Notes: generated by a model not told the origin, from the sequence alone. 64,000 nt of DNA from Limnobacter litoralis (GCF_030160455.1 NZ_BSOJ01000006.1:248001-312000), one strand, 5' to 3'; numbered from the stretch's first letter, positions 53,144 to 62,154 are shown. A program made the numbers and translations.

Positions 53144-54047
53144 ACGTGGTTTCAGGCCCTACCTGGCGCTCCTTTTGAATGCCGCGGTGTGGGGCATGTC
53201 GTGGTGGCCTTTGCGCCAGATGCAGCAGGCCGGGTTGCACCCCCTTTGGGCTTCTTCGATGACCTATTTGTTGGGTGCCAGTGTACTGCTGTGCGTTCAA
53301 CCCGGCTTGTGGTCGGAATATCGTCGTCACCCGGCTTTGTGGGTGCTGTCGCTGGCGGCAGGCTCGACCATGGTGGGTTTCAACTGGGGCGTGGCCATTG
53401 GTGAGGTCATTCGGGTTGTTCTTTTGTTTTATCTGATGCCGGTGTGGGCTGTGCTGATCGCCCGTGTGGTGTTGAAAGAGCCGATATCGCCTGCTGCACT
53501 GGTGCGGGTCGCCATTGCCCTCGCAGGTGCGGTGTTGATCCTGAGTCCACCTGGTCACCTCGGCATGCCGGTGCCCTCTGGTCTTGCTGAATGGTTGGGT
53601 CTGATGGGTGGCGCTGCTTTTGCCTTGAACAATGTCATGTTGAAGCATCAGGAAGCCAGATCGGCACAAGGTCGGCTTTTTGGCATGTTTGTGGGTGGCA
53701 TTGTGGCGCCTGCAGCCGTGGCTTTTTTGTTGACCCTCAGCCTTGGCAGCGGCAATGTGGTGGTGGGTTATCCACACTGGCCTGGTGCGTGGGGTGTTGC
53801 TGTGTTGCTGGTGTTCTCGGTGCTGTTGCTGTTGGCCAATTACGGGCTGCAATACGGTGCATCCCGATTGCCAGCCAATGTGACGGCCGTGGTGATGCTG
53901 TCCGAGGTGGTGTTTGCCACCTTGTCGGCCATCGCACTGACTGATGAGCGACTAACCCTGCAGGTGGGCATGGGTGGTTTGTTGATATTTACTGCAGCGG
54001 TGTTGAGCGCCCTGCACGGGGCAAAAGCCCCCTTGGAAGGACATTGA
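53136..54047 (+). CDS. EamA/DMT family transporter
   Basis: The 303-residue protein has ten helices in two EamA halves. LLNAAVWGMSWWPLRQMQQAG opens the first half and VVMLSEVVFATLSAIAL is near the end of the second. The substrate is unknown. The GTG start overlaps the end of the reductase gene, giving VVERGFRPYLALLL. It is followed directly by a tandem GST-N protein. Translational coupling is probable. Confidence 0.85.
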   Translation: MVERGFRPYLALLLNAAVWGMSWWPLRQMQQAGLHPLWASSMTYLLGASVLLCVQPGLWSEYRRHPALWVLSLAAGSTMVGFNWGVAIGEVIRVVLLFYLMPVWAVLIARVVLKEPISPAALVRVAIALAGAVLILSPPGHLGMPVPSGLAEWLGLMGGAAFALNNVMLKHQEARSAQGRLFGMFVGGIVAPAAVAFLLTLSLGSGNVVVGYPHWPGAWGVAVLLVFSVLLLLANYGLQYGASRLPANVTAVVMLSEVVFATLSAIALTDERLTLQVGMGGLLIFTAAVLSALHGAKAPLEGH

Positions 54048-54833
54048 ATGAAACAGCGCAGTGAAACGTCGATTTGGCGGCATTGGTTAAAGGTGGCACG
54101 GGGTACGGCAGCGTCCACCGTTCGGGGCTGGCAGGGAATGGTTGCCTTGCAGCAAGTGGGGCAGCCGCCCAGTCCGATCGTGTTGTACGAATTTGAGGCT
54201 TGTCCTTATTGCCGACTGGTGCGCGAGGTGTTGACCGAGTTGGGGCTGGATGTGAACATTCGCCCCTGCCCCAAGGGTGGCAAACGGTTTCGGCCTGAGG
54301 CGAAAGCGCTGGGTGGCAAGGCACAGTTTCCCTTCTTGGTCGATGAAAACACGGGTGCCCAGCTGTATGAATCGGACCGCATTGTGCAGTATTTGTATGC
54401 AACATACGCCAAAAGGCCGGTGCCTGCCCGCCATCGTTTGCGCAATCTGCAATTGCTGGGCAGCTATTTGAACACGGCGGTGGGCGGTGCAGACGGGTTT
54501 TCTGCGCGTGCATCACGTCAGCCTGAAAAGCCTTTGATTCTGTACGGTTTTGAGGCCTCTCCTTTCACGCGACCCGTGCGTGAGCGCTTGTGCGAGCTTG
54601 AAATTCCCTACACCTCGGTGAGTTTGGGCAAAGAGCAGTGGGCCGATGCAGGGGTCAATGGCATTCACGCCAGTGTGGGGCCGTACGCGCCAGTGGCTGG
54701 CGGCAAGCGCGAGCGTTTTCTCAATGCCCACCACAAGATGATGGTGCCTTATCTGGAAGACCCCAATACGGGCAAAGGTCTGTTTGAATCCAGGGACATT
54801 TTGGCTTACCTTGAAAAAACGTACGCGCAATAA
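54048..54833 (+). CDS. Protein with two tandem GST-N (thioredoxin-fold) domains
   Basis: The 261-residue protein holds two GST N-terminal domains in tandem. The first (about residues 43-125) has a redox-type FEACPYCRLVRE. The second (about 162-255) has the matching position FEASPFTRPVRE, in which both cysteines are replaced. Each ends with a LYESDRIVQYLYATYA or LFESRDILAYLEKTYA segment. There is no GST C-terminal domain. The layout suggests an intragenic duplication after which only the first half kept its redox motif. Starts immediately after the transporter gene. Confidence 0.85.
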   Translation: MKQRSETSIWRHWLKVARGTAASTVRGWQGMVALQQVGQPPSPIVLYEFEACPYCRLVREVLTELGLDVNIRPCPKGGKRFRPEAKALGGKAQFPFLVDENTGAQLYESDRIVQYLYATYAKRPVPARHRLRNLQLLGSYLNTAVGGADGFSARASRQPEKPLILYGFEASPFTRPVRERLCELEIPYTSVSLGKEQWADAGVNGIHASVGPYAPVAGGKRERFLNAHHKMMVPYLEDPNTGKGLFESRDILAYLEKTYAQ

Positions 54834-54848
54834 TCGGGAGGGACGAAC

Positions 54849-55598
54849 ATGGCGAGGGCTGACAAGGTGAGTGCAGCAGAGTGGCAGATGCGGGTGGATC
54901 TTGCAGCCGCGTACCGGTTGGTGGCGCTTTACGGCTGGGACGATCTCATTTTCACGCACCTGTCGGCCCGTGTTCCAGGTGAAGAGGGCCATTTTCTGAT
55001 CAACCCGTATGGCTGGATGTTTGATGAGATCACCGCGTCCAGTCTGGTGAAAGTGGACATGGATTGCCGCAAGGTGATGGACAGCCCCCATGAGGTCAAT
55101 CCGGCTGGCTTTACGATTCACAGCGCCATTCACGCGGTGCGGCATGACGCACACTGCGTGATGCACACCCACACTGTGGCCGGCGTGGCGGTGTCGGCAC
55201 AGGCTTCAGGTTTGTTGCCCTTGTCGCAGCAGTCGCTGTTCCCGCTGGCCAATCTGGCTTATCACGACTATGAGGGTGTTGCGCTGCGTGAGGATGAGAA
55301 GGTCCGTCTGCAGGCCGATTTGGGGCAGGCCAATGTCATGATTCTGCGAAACCACGGGCTGCTGAGCTGCGGCGACACCGTGGCCAACGCCTTTTTGAAT
55401 CTGTTCCTGCTGCAGCGTGCCTGTGAAATCCAGATTGCAGCACAAGCCGGAGGCACGCCGCTGGTGCAGGTGCCGAAGGTCATTGTGGATGGCATTGCAC
55501 AGGCGGCTGCGCAGGTAACCCGAGGTTTGGGCGGAAACCTGGCCTGGCCTGCATTGTTGCGCAGACTGGACCGGCTCTCGCCCGGTTATGCCGATTGA
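54849..55598 (+). CDS. Class II aldolase/adducin family protein
   Basis: The 249-residue protein has the class II aldolase fold. DLAAAYRLVALYGWDDLIFTHLSARVPG and AVRHDAHCVMHTHTVAGVAVSAQASG hold the metal histidines (HTHTVAG), and LRNHGLLSCGDTVANAF follows. It could be an aldolase or a decarboxylase; the substrate is not identifiable. GAGGGACGAAC precedes the ATG. Confidence 0.88.
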   Translation: MARADKVSAAEWQMRVDLAAAYRLVALYGWDDLIFTHLSARVPGEEGHFLINPYGWMFDEITASSLVKVDMDCRKVMDSPHEVNPAGFTIHSAIHAVRHDAHCVMHTHTVAGVAVSAQASGLLPLSQQSLFPLANLAYHDYEGVALREDEKVRLQADLGQANVMILRNHGLLSCGDTVANAFLNLFLLQRACEIQIAAQAGGTPLVQVPKVIVDGIAQAAAQVTRGLGGNLAWPALLRRLDRLSPGYAD

Positions 55599-56837
55599 TC
55601 AGGCGCGCATTTTGCGCGATCTGAACAGGCCCCAGCTGCTTTCAATCAGATAGAAGAACAACACGGCAAGCGGGTGCTCGTTGGGCACCGGGTTTTTGCC
55701 CTTGGCCATGCGCTTGATTTGCCGGGTGTACCACTGAATTTCCAGCAAGCCGGTTTGGTCCACCGCTTTGATGCCGGTGGTCAGTGGCTTGACGGGGTAA
55801 AGCGCCTCTTGTTCGTTCAGCAAACGGTTGGGCAGTTCCGGTTCAATGGCGATGGACCTGGCCAGTCCAATCAGATCCACCGCGCCTGTGTTCAAGGCTT
55901 CCTTCATGCCGCCCACTGTGCGGAAACCGCCGGTCAGCATCAACGGCACTTTGCACTGTGCACGCACTTTTTCGGTGAAATCCAGAAAGTAGGCCTCGCG
56001 CTTGGCAGTGCTTTCTTTCACGGGCTGGGTGGCGCCTGTCATGGCTGGGGCTTCGTAGGTGCCACCAGACACTTCGATCAGGTCGATGCCGCGGTCTGAC
56101 AAGGCCTGAATCACGGCCAGTGACTCTTCCTCGCTGAAGCCCCCTTTCTGGAAATCAGCGGAGTTCAACTTGATGCCCACGGGAAAGTCGGGGCCGACTT
56201 GCTTGCGCACTTCGTCGTAGACGGCCAATACGAAATGACGGCGGTTTTCAGCGCTGCCGCCCCATTGATCGGTGCGCTGGTTGTGGTGTGGCGACAAAAA
56301 CTGGCTGATCAGGTAGCCGTGGGCGCCGTGAATCTGTACGCCGTCAAAACCAGCGTCCTTGAACACCTTGGCGGCTTTGCCCCAGCGTTGTATGAGGTCG
56401 AGGATTTCGGTTTCAGTCAGTGCCCGTGGGGTGCCGAACATCATTTGCAGGTCTTTGCGAAATGGGATGGCCGAGGGGGACACCGTTTCCTTGTTCATGC
56501 CTTTGGGGCACTGCTTGCCGGGGTGGTTCAATTGCACCCAGATTTTGCTGCCGTTGATCTGGCCGGCCTTGGCCCATTCCCGCAGCATGGCCATGTCGCG
56601 GTCGTCTTCAACCACCACGTTGCCAGGCTCTGCGCGGGCGCGGTGGTCGATCATGACGTTGCCGGTGATGTTCATGCCGATGCCACCTGCGGCCCATCGC
56701 CTGTACACTTGAACCAATCCGGGGGTGATTCGGTTGTCCCGCGTGCCAAGGGCTTCGCTCATGGCCGCCTTGACAAGGCGGTTGGGCAGGGTGGCACCGC
56801 AGGGCAGTGTGAGGGGGCTGCGAAGCAGATTGGTCAT
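55599..56837 (-). CDS. NADH:flavin oxidoreductase (old yellow enzyme family)
   Basis: The 412-residue FMN protein has the TIM-barrel features of the family: LPNRLVKAAMSEALGTRDNR, QLNHPGKQCP, IHGAHGYLISQFLSPHHNQRTDQWGGSAENR and VPLMLTGGFRTVGGM. It probably reduces activated alkenes with NAD(P)H. It ends one base from the class II aldolase gene, with which it converges. The ATG at 56837 is preferred with GGGAG upstream; the frame to 56876 is an extension. Confidence 0.92.
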   Translation of the reverse strand: MTNLLRSPLTLPCGATLPNRLVKAAMSEALGTRDNRITPGLVQVYRRWAAGGIGMNITGNVMIDHRARAEPGNVVVEDDRDMAMLREWAKAGQINGSKIWVQLNHPGKQCPKGMNKETVSPSAIPFRKDLQMMFGTPRALTETEILDLIQRWGKAAKVFKDAGFDGVQIHGAHGYLISQFLSPHHNQRTDQWGGSAENRRHFVLAVYDEVRKQVGPDFPVGIKLNSADFQKGGFSEEESLAVIQALSDRGIDLIEVSGGTYEAPAMTGATQPVKESTAKREAYFLDFTEKVRAQCKVPLMLTGGFRTVGGMKEALNTGAVDLIGLARSIAIEPELPNRLLNEQEALYPVKPLTTGIKAVDQTGLLEIQWYTRQIKRMAKGKNPVPNEHPLAVLFFYLIESSWGLFRSRKMRA

Positions 56838-56890
56838 GGTGTTCGGTCTCCCGTTGAATTTTGATTGTGTGTGCATGGTAGCTTGGGCGA

Positions 56891-57826
56891 ATGAAAAAGT
56901 TTGAAGTCAATCCACTAATTCTGACGGGCATCACGCTGTGTGCGTTTGCCGCCAATTCTTTTTTGGGGCGAGCCGCGTTGGGCAGTGCTCAGATCGACCC
57001 TTTGACTTACACGCTGGTGCGCTTGCTCAGCGGTGCGGTGGCGCTGGTCGTGTTGCTGCGGATGCAGGGTTTGGGGCGGATTTCGGGCAGTTGGGCTGGG
57101 GCTTTGGCCCTGCTGGCGTATGCGGTGTTTTTTTCACTGGCTTACGTTCACCTCGCGACCGGCACTGGGGCCTTGGTGCTGTTCGGACTGGTGCAATTGA
57201 CCATGATGGGCTATGCCGCCATGAAGGGCGATGTGCTGAAGGGCTTGCGGCTTTTGGGGGCTTTGCTGGCCGTCGTCGGTTTACTGGTTCTGTTGTGGCC
57301 CAAGCTTCAGGCGCCAGACTCACTGCTGGCGGCACTCAGCATGGCTTTGTCGGGTGCTGCGTGGGGTGCTTATTCCTTGCTTGGGCGGGGTTCCAAATCG
57401 CCTTTGGCCGACACGGTAGGCAATTTCTGCAGGGGTGGTGTGTTGATGTTGTTGGTGTGGGCGGTGTTGTATTTTTTGGCAGGCAGGGGCGTGCACATTC
57501 CCGGTGTCACTGCGCTGCAGGGCAACGTGTTTCAAAAAGTGGTGTGGCCGATGCCGACTTGGGGCGGGCTGTTGTTGGCAGTGGCGTCGGGGGCCCTGGC
57601 CAGCGGCATGGGTTATGCACTGTGGTACCGCGTATTGCCAGCCCTGCCAGCCACGTCGGCTGCCACTGTGCAACTGGCCGTGCCGGTGTTGGCAACCCTG
57701 GCGGGTACCCTGATGTTGGGTGAGGCTTTGGGTGTGCGATTGATTGTGTCTATGGTGCTGACACTGGGGGGTATTTATTGGGTGTTGAACCCACAGAAAA
57801 AACCCGCCAGTCAATCGGTGGATTGA
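56891..57826 (+). CDS. EamA/DMT family transporter
   Basis: The 311-residue protein has ten helices with two EamA repeats: TGITLCAFAANSFLGRAALGSAQIDPLTYTLVRLLSGA in the first and ALSGAAWGAYSLLGRGSKSPL in the second. LPATSAATVQLAVPVLATLAGTLMLGE is the typical C-terminal repeat. The substrate is unknown. It is divergent from the flavin oxidoreductase gene with 53 bases between. It is the second EamA transporter in the region. Confidence 0.85.
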   Translation: MKKFEVNPLILTGITLCAFAANSFLGRAALGSAQIDPLTYTLVRLLSGAVALVVLLRMQGLGRISGSWAGALALLAYAVFFSLAYVHLATGTGALVLFGLVQLTMMGYAAMKGDVLKGLRLLGALLAVVGLLVLLWPKLQAPDSLLAALSMALSGAAWGAYSLLGRGSKSPLADTVGNFCRGGVLMLLVWAVLYFLAGRGVHIPGVTALQGNVFQKVVWPMPTWGGLLLAVASGALASGMGYALWYRVLPALPATSAATVQLAVPVLATLAGTLMLGEALGVRLIVSMVLTLGGIYWVLNPQKKPASQSVD

Positions 57827-57837
57827 ACCGGCGGGTT
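57795..57837 (-). terminator. Rho-independent terminator for the Metal_hydrol gene
   Basis: On the minus strand AACCCGCC (57837-57830) pairs with GGCGGGTT (57808-57801) over 8 bp around a 21-base loop, followed by a T-run at the end. It lies beyond the gene stop at 57848 and inside the 3' end of the convergent EamA gene. Confidence 0.65.
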
Positions 57838-57847
57838 GTCGATTTGA

Positions 57848-58771
57848 TCAGGCTGCAGCGGCGTTTTGCTTCAGCTGACTGTTCATGCGGGCGCGAATTG
57901 CATTTGCAATTTCGTCGTTGGGCTTGCGACCGGCCTGTTCAACCTGCGCCACAAAGTTGTCGATTTCACGCAGGTAGTGGCTGTTGTCGTGCTGCCAGGG
58001 GTGAAACTTTTTGGAGAAAAAGTCCAGAAATTCGCCGTTGCTGAGTGGCTTGCGCAGCACGCCGCCCTTCTGCCACAGCAATTTGGTGACTGTCCAGAAT
58101 CCCTGAAGGTGCCTGCCCTTGGTGTTTTTGTCAGCCAGCACCAGGCGCACGTGGAAGGTCATCACCAAAGGCCAGAAGATCACAGTGGCCAGCACCATGG
58201 CCAGGCGACGCAAAAAGCGGTTCCAGGCGGTGTCTGGCAGCACTTCATTCCACACGTCGTAGCTGACGGCCTTGTGTTCGGTCTCTTCATAGGCGTGCCA
58301 GAACCACATTTCCTTGTAGGCTTGCACCGAGTTTTTACCCAGCACGTCTTTGTTGCCCAGCAGTGAGTCGGCCATCAAGGCCGTGTAGTGCTCCAGCGCC
58401 ACAGTGGCGGCCAGATTCAGTTTTTTGCCCAGGCGCTTTTTCAGGAATCCGAGAAAGCTCCACAGCCAAGCGTCCAGTTTGCTGGCGGGCAGGCCGGCGC
58501 GGTCCAGCAATTCGTTGTACTCCGCGTGCTCGCGGCTGTGCATGGCTTCCTGGCCAATGAACGCAACCACTGCCTTTTTCAGTTCGGGATCTTTGATGTC
58601 GTCGCGATAGGCACGAACAGCGTCCATGAAGAAGCGTTCTCCGGCGGGGAAGAACAGCGACAGGGCGTTCAGGAAGTGCGTCACGTGGGGGCCTGCTTCA
58701 TGCCAATTGGTGGCACGCTCCTCGGGCAGGTTCAAACGGACGTCGCGGCGGACTGGCATTACGTTTTTCAT
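57848..58771 (-). CDS. Metal-dependent hydrolase family protein (PF10118-like)
   Basis: The 307-residue protein belongs to the predicted metal-dependent hydrolase family COG3687. It has FPAGERFFMDAVRAYRDDI, AFIGQEAMHSREHAEYNELL and YEETEHKAVSYDVWNEVL, with several His and Glu residues in a four-helix-type di-metal pattern (E..H...EH and EE..H). The arrangement recalls ferritin-like diiron proteins more than hydrolases. No partner is known. A TetR-type palindrome lies about 40 bases upstream of its start. Downstream there is a terminator. Confidence 0.85.
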   Translation of the reverse strand: MKNVMPVRRDVRLNLPEERATNWHEAGPHVTHFLNALSLFFPAGERFFMDAVRAYRDDIKDPELKKAVVAFIGQEAMHSREHAEYNELLDRAGLPASKLDAWLWSFLGFLKKRLGKKLNLAATVALEHYTALMADSLLGNKDVLGKNSVQAYKEMWFWHAYEETEHKAVSYDVWNEVLPDTAWNRFLRRLAMVLATVIFWPLVMTFHVRLVLADKNTKGRHLQGFWTVTKLLWQKGGVLRKPLSNGEFLDFFSKKFHPWQHDNSHYLREIDNFVAQVEQAGRKPNDEIANAIRARMNSQLKQNAAAA

Positions 58772-58810
58772 GGATTGACTCCTCGTTCTATTTTTGCGTC
58801 ATCACTAAAG

Positions 58811-58830
58811 GTGACATTGTTCAATGTAAC
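58811..58830. promoter_or_regulatory. 20-bp palindromic operator candidate
   Basis: GTGACATTG, TT, CAATGTAAC is an inverted repeat with 8 of 9 pairs. It lies 40 bases upstream of the Metal_hydrol gene start, a usual place for a TetR-type repressor. No adjacent regulator gene is present. Confidence 0.5.
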
Positions 58831-58880
58831 AATAAACGCGTAAGTGAACAATAGGGTTTTCCTGAGACCCCCTTCTAAAG

Positions 58881-58894
58881 CGAACGACCGTTCG
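58881..58894. promoter_or_regulatory. Palindrome CGAACGACCGTTCG
   Basis: The 14-mer is CGAACG, AC, CGTTCG, a near-perfect palindrome (arms perfect, centre AC) resembling TetR-type operators of fatty-acid genes. It lies three bases after the end of the thioesterase gene and 110 bases upstream of the Metal_hydrol gene. It may be a second operator for that gene or coincidental. Confidence 0.4.
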
Positions 58895-58897
58895 AAT

Positions 58898-59305
58898 TCA
58901 GGTGTTGACCGTGACCAGATCCAGATAAGGCAGTGGGATGGGCGTGGACTTTTTGGTGCGGGAGTCGACCCACACCATTTTGGCGCTGCCTGTGGCGACC
59001 AGCGCATCGGGTGCATCGGTGCGCACCAGTTCGTAATGCTGGGTCAGGCTGGTGCGACCGATGGTGCCTGCCTTGATTCGAACGGTCACGGCACCGGGCG
59101 CTTTCAGTTCAGACAGAAAAGTGCATTCTGTGTGCACGATGACGACGTACACCTCGGGGTCCAGGCGGGCCTCGGGTACGGTGGCCATCCACTCCACGCG
59201 GGCCTGCTCAAAAAACCGGAAGTAGACGGTGTTGTTGACGTGGCCGATGGCGTCCATGTCGCCCCAGCGCAGGGCTATGTCAGTTTGGTAAATGGTGGAG
59301 TTCAT
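58898..59305 (-). CDS. Acyl-CoA thioesterase (4HBT hot-dog family)
   Basis: The 135-residue hot-dog protein begins MNSTIYQTDIALRWGDMDAIGHVNNTVYFRFFEQARVEWM. The RWGDMDAIGHVNN motif with Asp and His is the 4-hydroxybenzoyl-CoA-type active site. The ATG overlaps the nuclease gene stop (ATGA, 59302-59305). It hydrolyses acyl-CoA thioesters; the chain preference is not predictable. Confidence 0.92.
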   Translation of the reverse strand: MNSTIYQTDIALRWGDMDAIGHVNNTVYFRFFEQARVEWMATVPEARLDPEVYVVIVHTECTFLSELKAPGAVTVRIKAGTIGRTSLTQHYELVRTDAPDALVATGSAKMVWVDSRTKKSTPIPLPYLDLVTVNT

Positions 59306-59835
59306 GATGCTGCTTTGTTGTTTTTGCCGATGTGATGTGATTTTCGCCATTGCCAGGGGGCTTCGGGGCGCTTCTGGCTCCAAAGGCCCTTGTATTGAAT
59401 TTTGGCATCGCGTTGTGCGCGTGCATACAGTTCTCGGTCCTCGGGGGACTGGTCTTTGGCGTAATGCTTGTACCACCAGGCCTGTCCTTCCCGAACCGCT
59501 TTCAGATTCAAGTCTTCGCCGTTCAGCAACACAACGCCGAGATCGCGGCCGTAACCGTCCCTGCCCTTTAGCACGACTTCCACCACGTGGTCGCCAATCT
59601 GTTTTTCAAGCCACTTGGTCGATTGCTTGCCCCAGGCTTGTTGGGTTTCAGGGGCGTCAATGCCCTGCAGGCGGATCTTGCGCTTCATGCCGTGCTGGTC
59701 TGTGAGGTGAATGGTGTCTCCGTCAACAACCTGGTCGACGTGCCCAGACACGATGTGGTGCGCTGTGATTGGCCACGCCAATGCGTGCATCGCCAACAGG
59801 CCCAACAGGATGAAATATTTAGAGATTGCGTTCAT
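59302..59835 (-). CDS. Thermonuclease family (SNase) protein
   Basis: The 177-residue product has a signal sequence (about residues 1-24) and the SNase fold: VDQVVDGDTIHLTD, KIRLQGIDAPETQQAWGKQS and VLKGRDGYGRDLGVVLLNGEDLN. The Arg and Glu of the active site (LQGIDAPE and the DGYGR segment) are present. It is probably a secreted or periplasmic nuclease. The stop overlaps the thioesterase start. Confidence 0.88.
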   Translation of the reverse strand: MNAISKYFILLGLLAMHALAWPITAHHIVSGHVDQVVDGDTIHLTDQHGMKRKIRLQGIDAPETQQAWGKQSTKWLEKQIGDHVVEVVLKGRDGYGRDLGVVLLNGEDLNLKAVREGQAWWYKHYAKDQSPEDRELYARAQRDAKIQYKGLWSQKRPEAPWQWRKSHHIGKNNKAAS

Positions 59836-59897
59836 GATGCATGGAAGTTACTTGATCTATACTTGATTCACAAACAATTTCAATTCAAAGGGCTTGC

Positions 59898-60707
59898 ATG
59901 AAACGACTCGCGTTGCAATTCAGTCACGAAGACACGGTGGCACATGTGGTTCTGAACAGGCCCGACAAACACAACGGGGTGGACTGGCTCATGTTGAAAG
60001 AGATGCGCCAGGTTCAAAAAAAGTTGCAGGGCATGAAGCGCCTTCGCGCTGTGATTATTCGCGGTGAAGGAAGTTCATTCTGTGCCGGTCTGGATTTTAA
60101 GTCTGTTTTGTCAGACCCCCAAACGGCGGCAGTGATGTATGCCCACTTGTGGATGCCCTTTAGAAACATTTTTCAAACCTGGAGTACGGGTTGGCGCCAG
60201 CTGGCGGTGCCTGTGATTGCCCAGATCCACGGAAACTGCTTTGGCGCCGGCATCCAGTTGGCTTTGGGTGCAGACATTCGCGTTTGTCATTCGGACGCCA
60301 AACTGTCCATTCTGGAGGCCAAGTGGGGTTTGGTGCCTGACATGGGTGGCGCTGCCCTGCTGCATGAGTTGGTGCCCGTGGATGTGGCCAAGGAGTTGAC
60401 CATGACGGGACGTATTCTGCCTGCAGCTGACGCGGGCCAACTGGGCCTGGTCAGTCACGTGTGCGACAATCCTGAAAGCAAAACCGACGCTTTGTTGCAA
60501 GAGATTCTGCAACGTTCGCCCGACTCGGTGGCCGCCAGCAAGTTCATGATTCAGCGCATTTGGGGCCTCGATGAGTCGGTCAATCTCACGCAGGAAAGAC
60601 GCTGGCAACGTCGCTTGTTGGGCTTTAAAAACCAGCGCGTCTCGGTGATGCGAAATTCCAAGGCTGAAAACAAAGACATCGCCTTTGCAAGGCGGCAAAT
60701 ACACTGA
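59898..60707 (+). CDS. Enoyl-CoA hydratase/isomerase family protein
   Basis: The 269-residue crotonase has the oxyanion-hole segments IRGEGSSFCAGLDFKSVL and QIHGNCFGAGIQLALGADIRV. The catalytic Glu positions of hydratases near the AKWGLVPDMGGAALL segment are not the standard pair, so isomerase or dehalogenase-type activity cannot be excluded. It is followed after 34 bases by a WS/DGAT gene and is probably co-transcribed, linking it to acyl-CoA chemistry. Confidence 0.88.
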   Translation: MKRLALQFSHEDTVAHVVLNRPDKHNGVDWLMLKEMRQVQKKLQGMKRLRAVIIRGEGSSFCAGLDFKSVLSDPQTAAVMYAHLWMPFRNIFQTWSTGWRQLAVPVIAQIHGNCFGAGIQLALGADIRVCHSDAKLSILEAKWGLVPDMGGAALLHELVPVDVAKELTMTGRILPAADAGQLGLVSHVCDNPESKTDALLQEILQRSPDSVAASKFMIQRIWGLDESVNLTQERRWQRRLLGFKNQRVSVMRNSKAENKDIAFARRQIH

Positions 60708-60741
60708 CAGCAAAAAGTCAGGTTGATCAGGAGACAGACCC

Positions 60742-62154
60742 ATGAAAGCTTTGACCCCCAACGACCAGCTTTTTTTGTGGCTGGAACGTCGCAACCAACC
60801 CATGCACGTGGGTGGCCTGATCCTGCTGGATGCCCCCGGTGGAAGCAGCGGCGAGCAGTTTGTGCGGAAAATGGTGGCGCAAATGCGCACCTACACCGAG
60901 GCAGTGGCGCCATTCAACCAGCGGCTGGTTTCTCGCCTGGGGATGTGGTTTTGGGACGAAGACCCCGAGTTTGACCTTGAGGCGCATTTTTTTCATTTGT
61001 CCCTGCCCAAGCCTGGTCGAATTCGTGAACTGCTGGAGCTGGTTTCCAAGTTGCATGCCAGCCAGATGGACCGGGCCAAGCCACTGTGGGAAGCCTATTT
61101 GATTGACGGGATTGAAGACGGGCGAGTGGGCCTGTATGTGAAGGTGCATCATGCATTGGTCGATGGGGTTGCCTGCATGAAAATGCTGCAGCGTTCCATG
61201 GCTGACAGCCCGGATATTCACGACATGCCCCCGTTTTGGGCCAACGCTGAGTTGCGTGGCCATTCTCAGCGATCAGCACAGGCTGAGGGGCTGGTGACTT
61301 TGTTGGGCCGCGCTTTGGACACCACGAAGACTCAATTGAGCAGTTTGCCCAAGGTCATCAAAGAGGTTGCCCGCTCGATCTGGCAAACCAGCGTGGCTGA
61401 CCCTGATTTTGTGTCTGTGATTCAAGCGCCACGCAGTGTATTGAATCAGCGCATCACGGCTTCACGACGATTTGCCGCGCAGTCCTGGTCCATGGAGCGG
61501 ATCAAGACTTGCGCGCTGGAGCTTGAGATGACCTTGAATGACGTGGTGCTGGCCATGTGCGGTGCCGCCCTGCGCAAGTATTTGCTGGAACTGGATGCCT
61601 TGCCCGCGCGCCCTTTGGTGGCCATGGTGCCGGTTTCACTGCGACGCGACGATTCTGCCACCGGAAACCATGTGGCCTTGCTGTTGGCCAACCTGGCCAC
61701 AGACACGGAAGATCCTGTGGAGCGCATTGAAAAAGTGGCCCGATCCGTGAACGACTCAAAGCAGCGCTTTGCCAACATGTCGCAAACCGAGATCATGAAT
61801 TATGTGGCCACGATGATGGGAATCAGTGGTGTCAACATGTTGACGGGTATCGCCCCGAAGCTACAGGCATTCAACATTGTCATTTCCAATGTGCCCGGGC
61901 CGAAGCACAAGCTTTATTTCAACGGCGCAGGGGTGGATGGCGTTTATCCTGTGTCTCTGTTGCTGGACGGTCAGGCCTTGAACATTACTTTGAACAGTTA
62001 CGACGGCAAGCTGGAGTTCGGTTTGGTGGCTTGCCGGCGAACACTGCCCTCGATGCAGAAGTTGCTGCAATTTCTTGAAGAGGGTCTTGAGGAGCTGGAG
62101 GCCGCAGCGCGCATTCCCGAAAAAACGGGGGTGAAGGCCAAGCGGGCCGCTTAG
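60742..62154 (+). CDS. Wax ester synthase/diacylglycerol acyltransferase (WS/DGAT)
   Basis: The 470-residue protein has the catalytic motif HHALVDG at residues 136-142, as required in WS/DGAT enzymes, and FNIVISNVPGPKHKLYFNGAGVDGVYPVSLLLDGQALNITLNSY in the C-terminal half. It esterifies fatty alcohols or diacylglycerol with acyl-CoA to store lipid. The ATG at 60742 follows AGGAGAC. It ends four bases into the convergent bcsR gene (62151-62154). Confidence 0.92.
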   Translation: MKALTPNDQLFLWLERRNQPMHVGGLILLDAPGGSSGEQFVRKMVAQMRTYTEAVAPFNQRLVSRLGMWFWDEDPEFDLEAHFFHLSLPKPGRIRELLELVSKLHASQMDRAKPLWEAYLIDGIEDGRVGLYVKVHHALVDGVACMKMLQRSMADSPDIHDMPPFWANAELRGHSQRSAQAEGLVTLLGRALDTTKTQLSSLPKVIKEVARSIWQTSVADPDFVSVIQAPRSVLNQRITASRRFAAQSWSMERIKTCALELEMTLNDVVLAMCGAALRKYLLELDALPARPLVAMVPVSLRRDDSATGNHVALLLANLATDTEDPVERIEKVARSVNDSKQRFANMSQTEIMNYVATMMGISGVNMLTGIAPKLQAFNIVISNVPGPKHKLYFNGAGVDGVYPVSLLLDGQALNITLNSYDGKLEFGLVACRRTLPSMQKLLQFLEEGLEELEAAARIPEKTGVKAKRAA

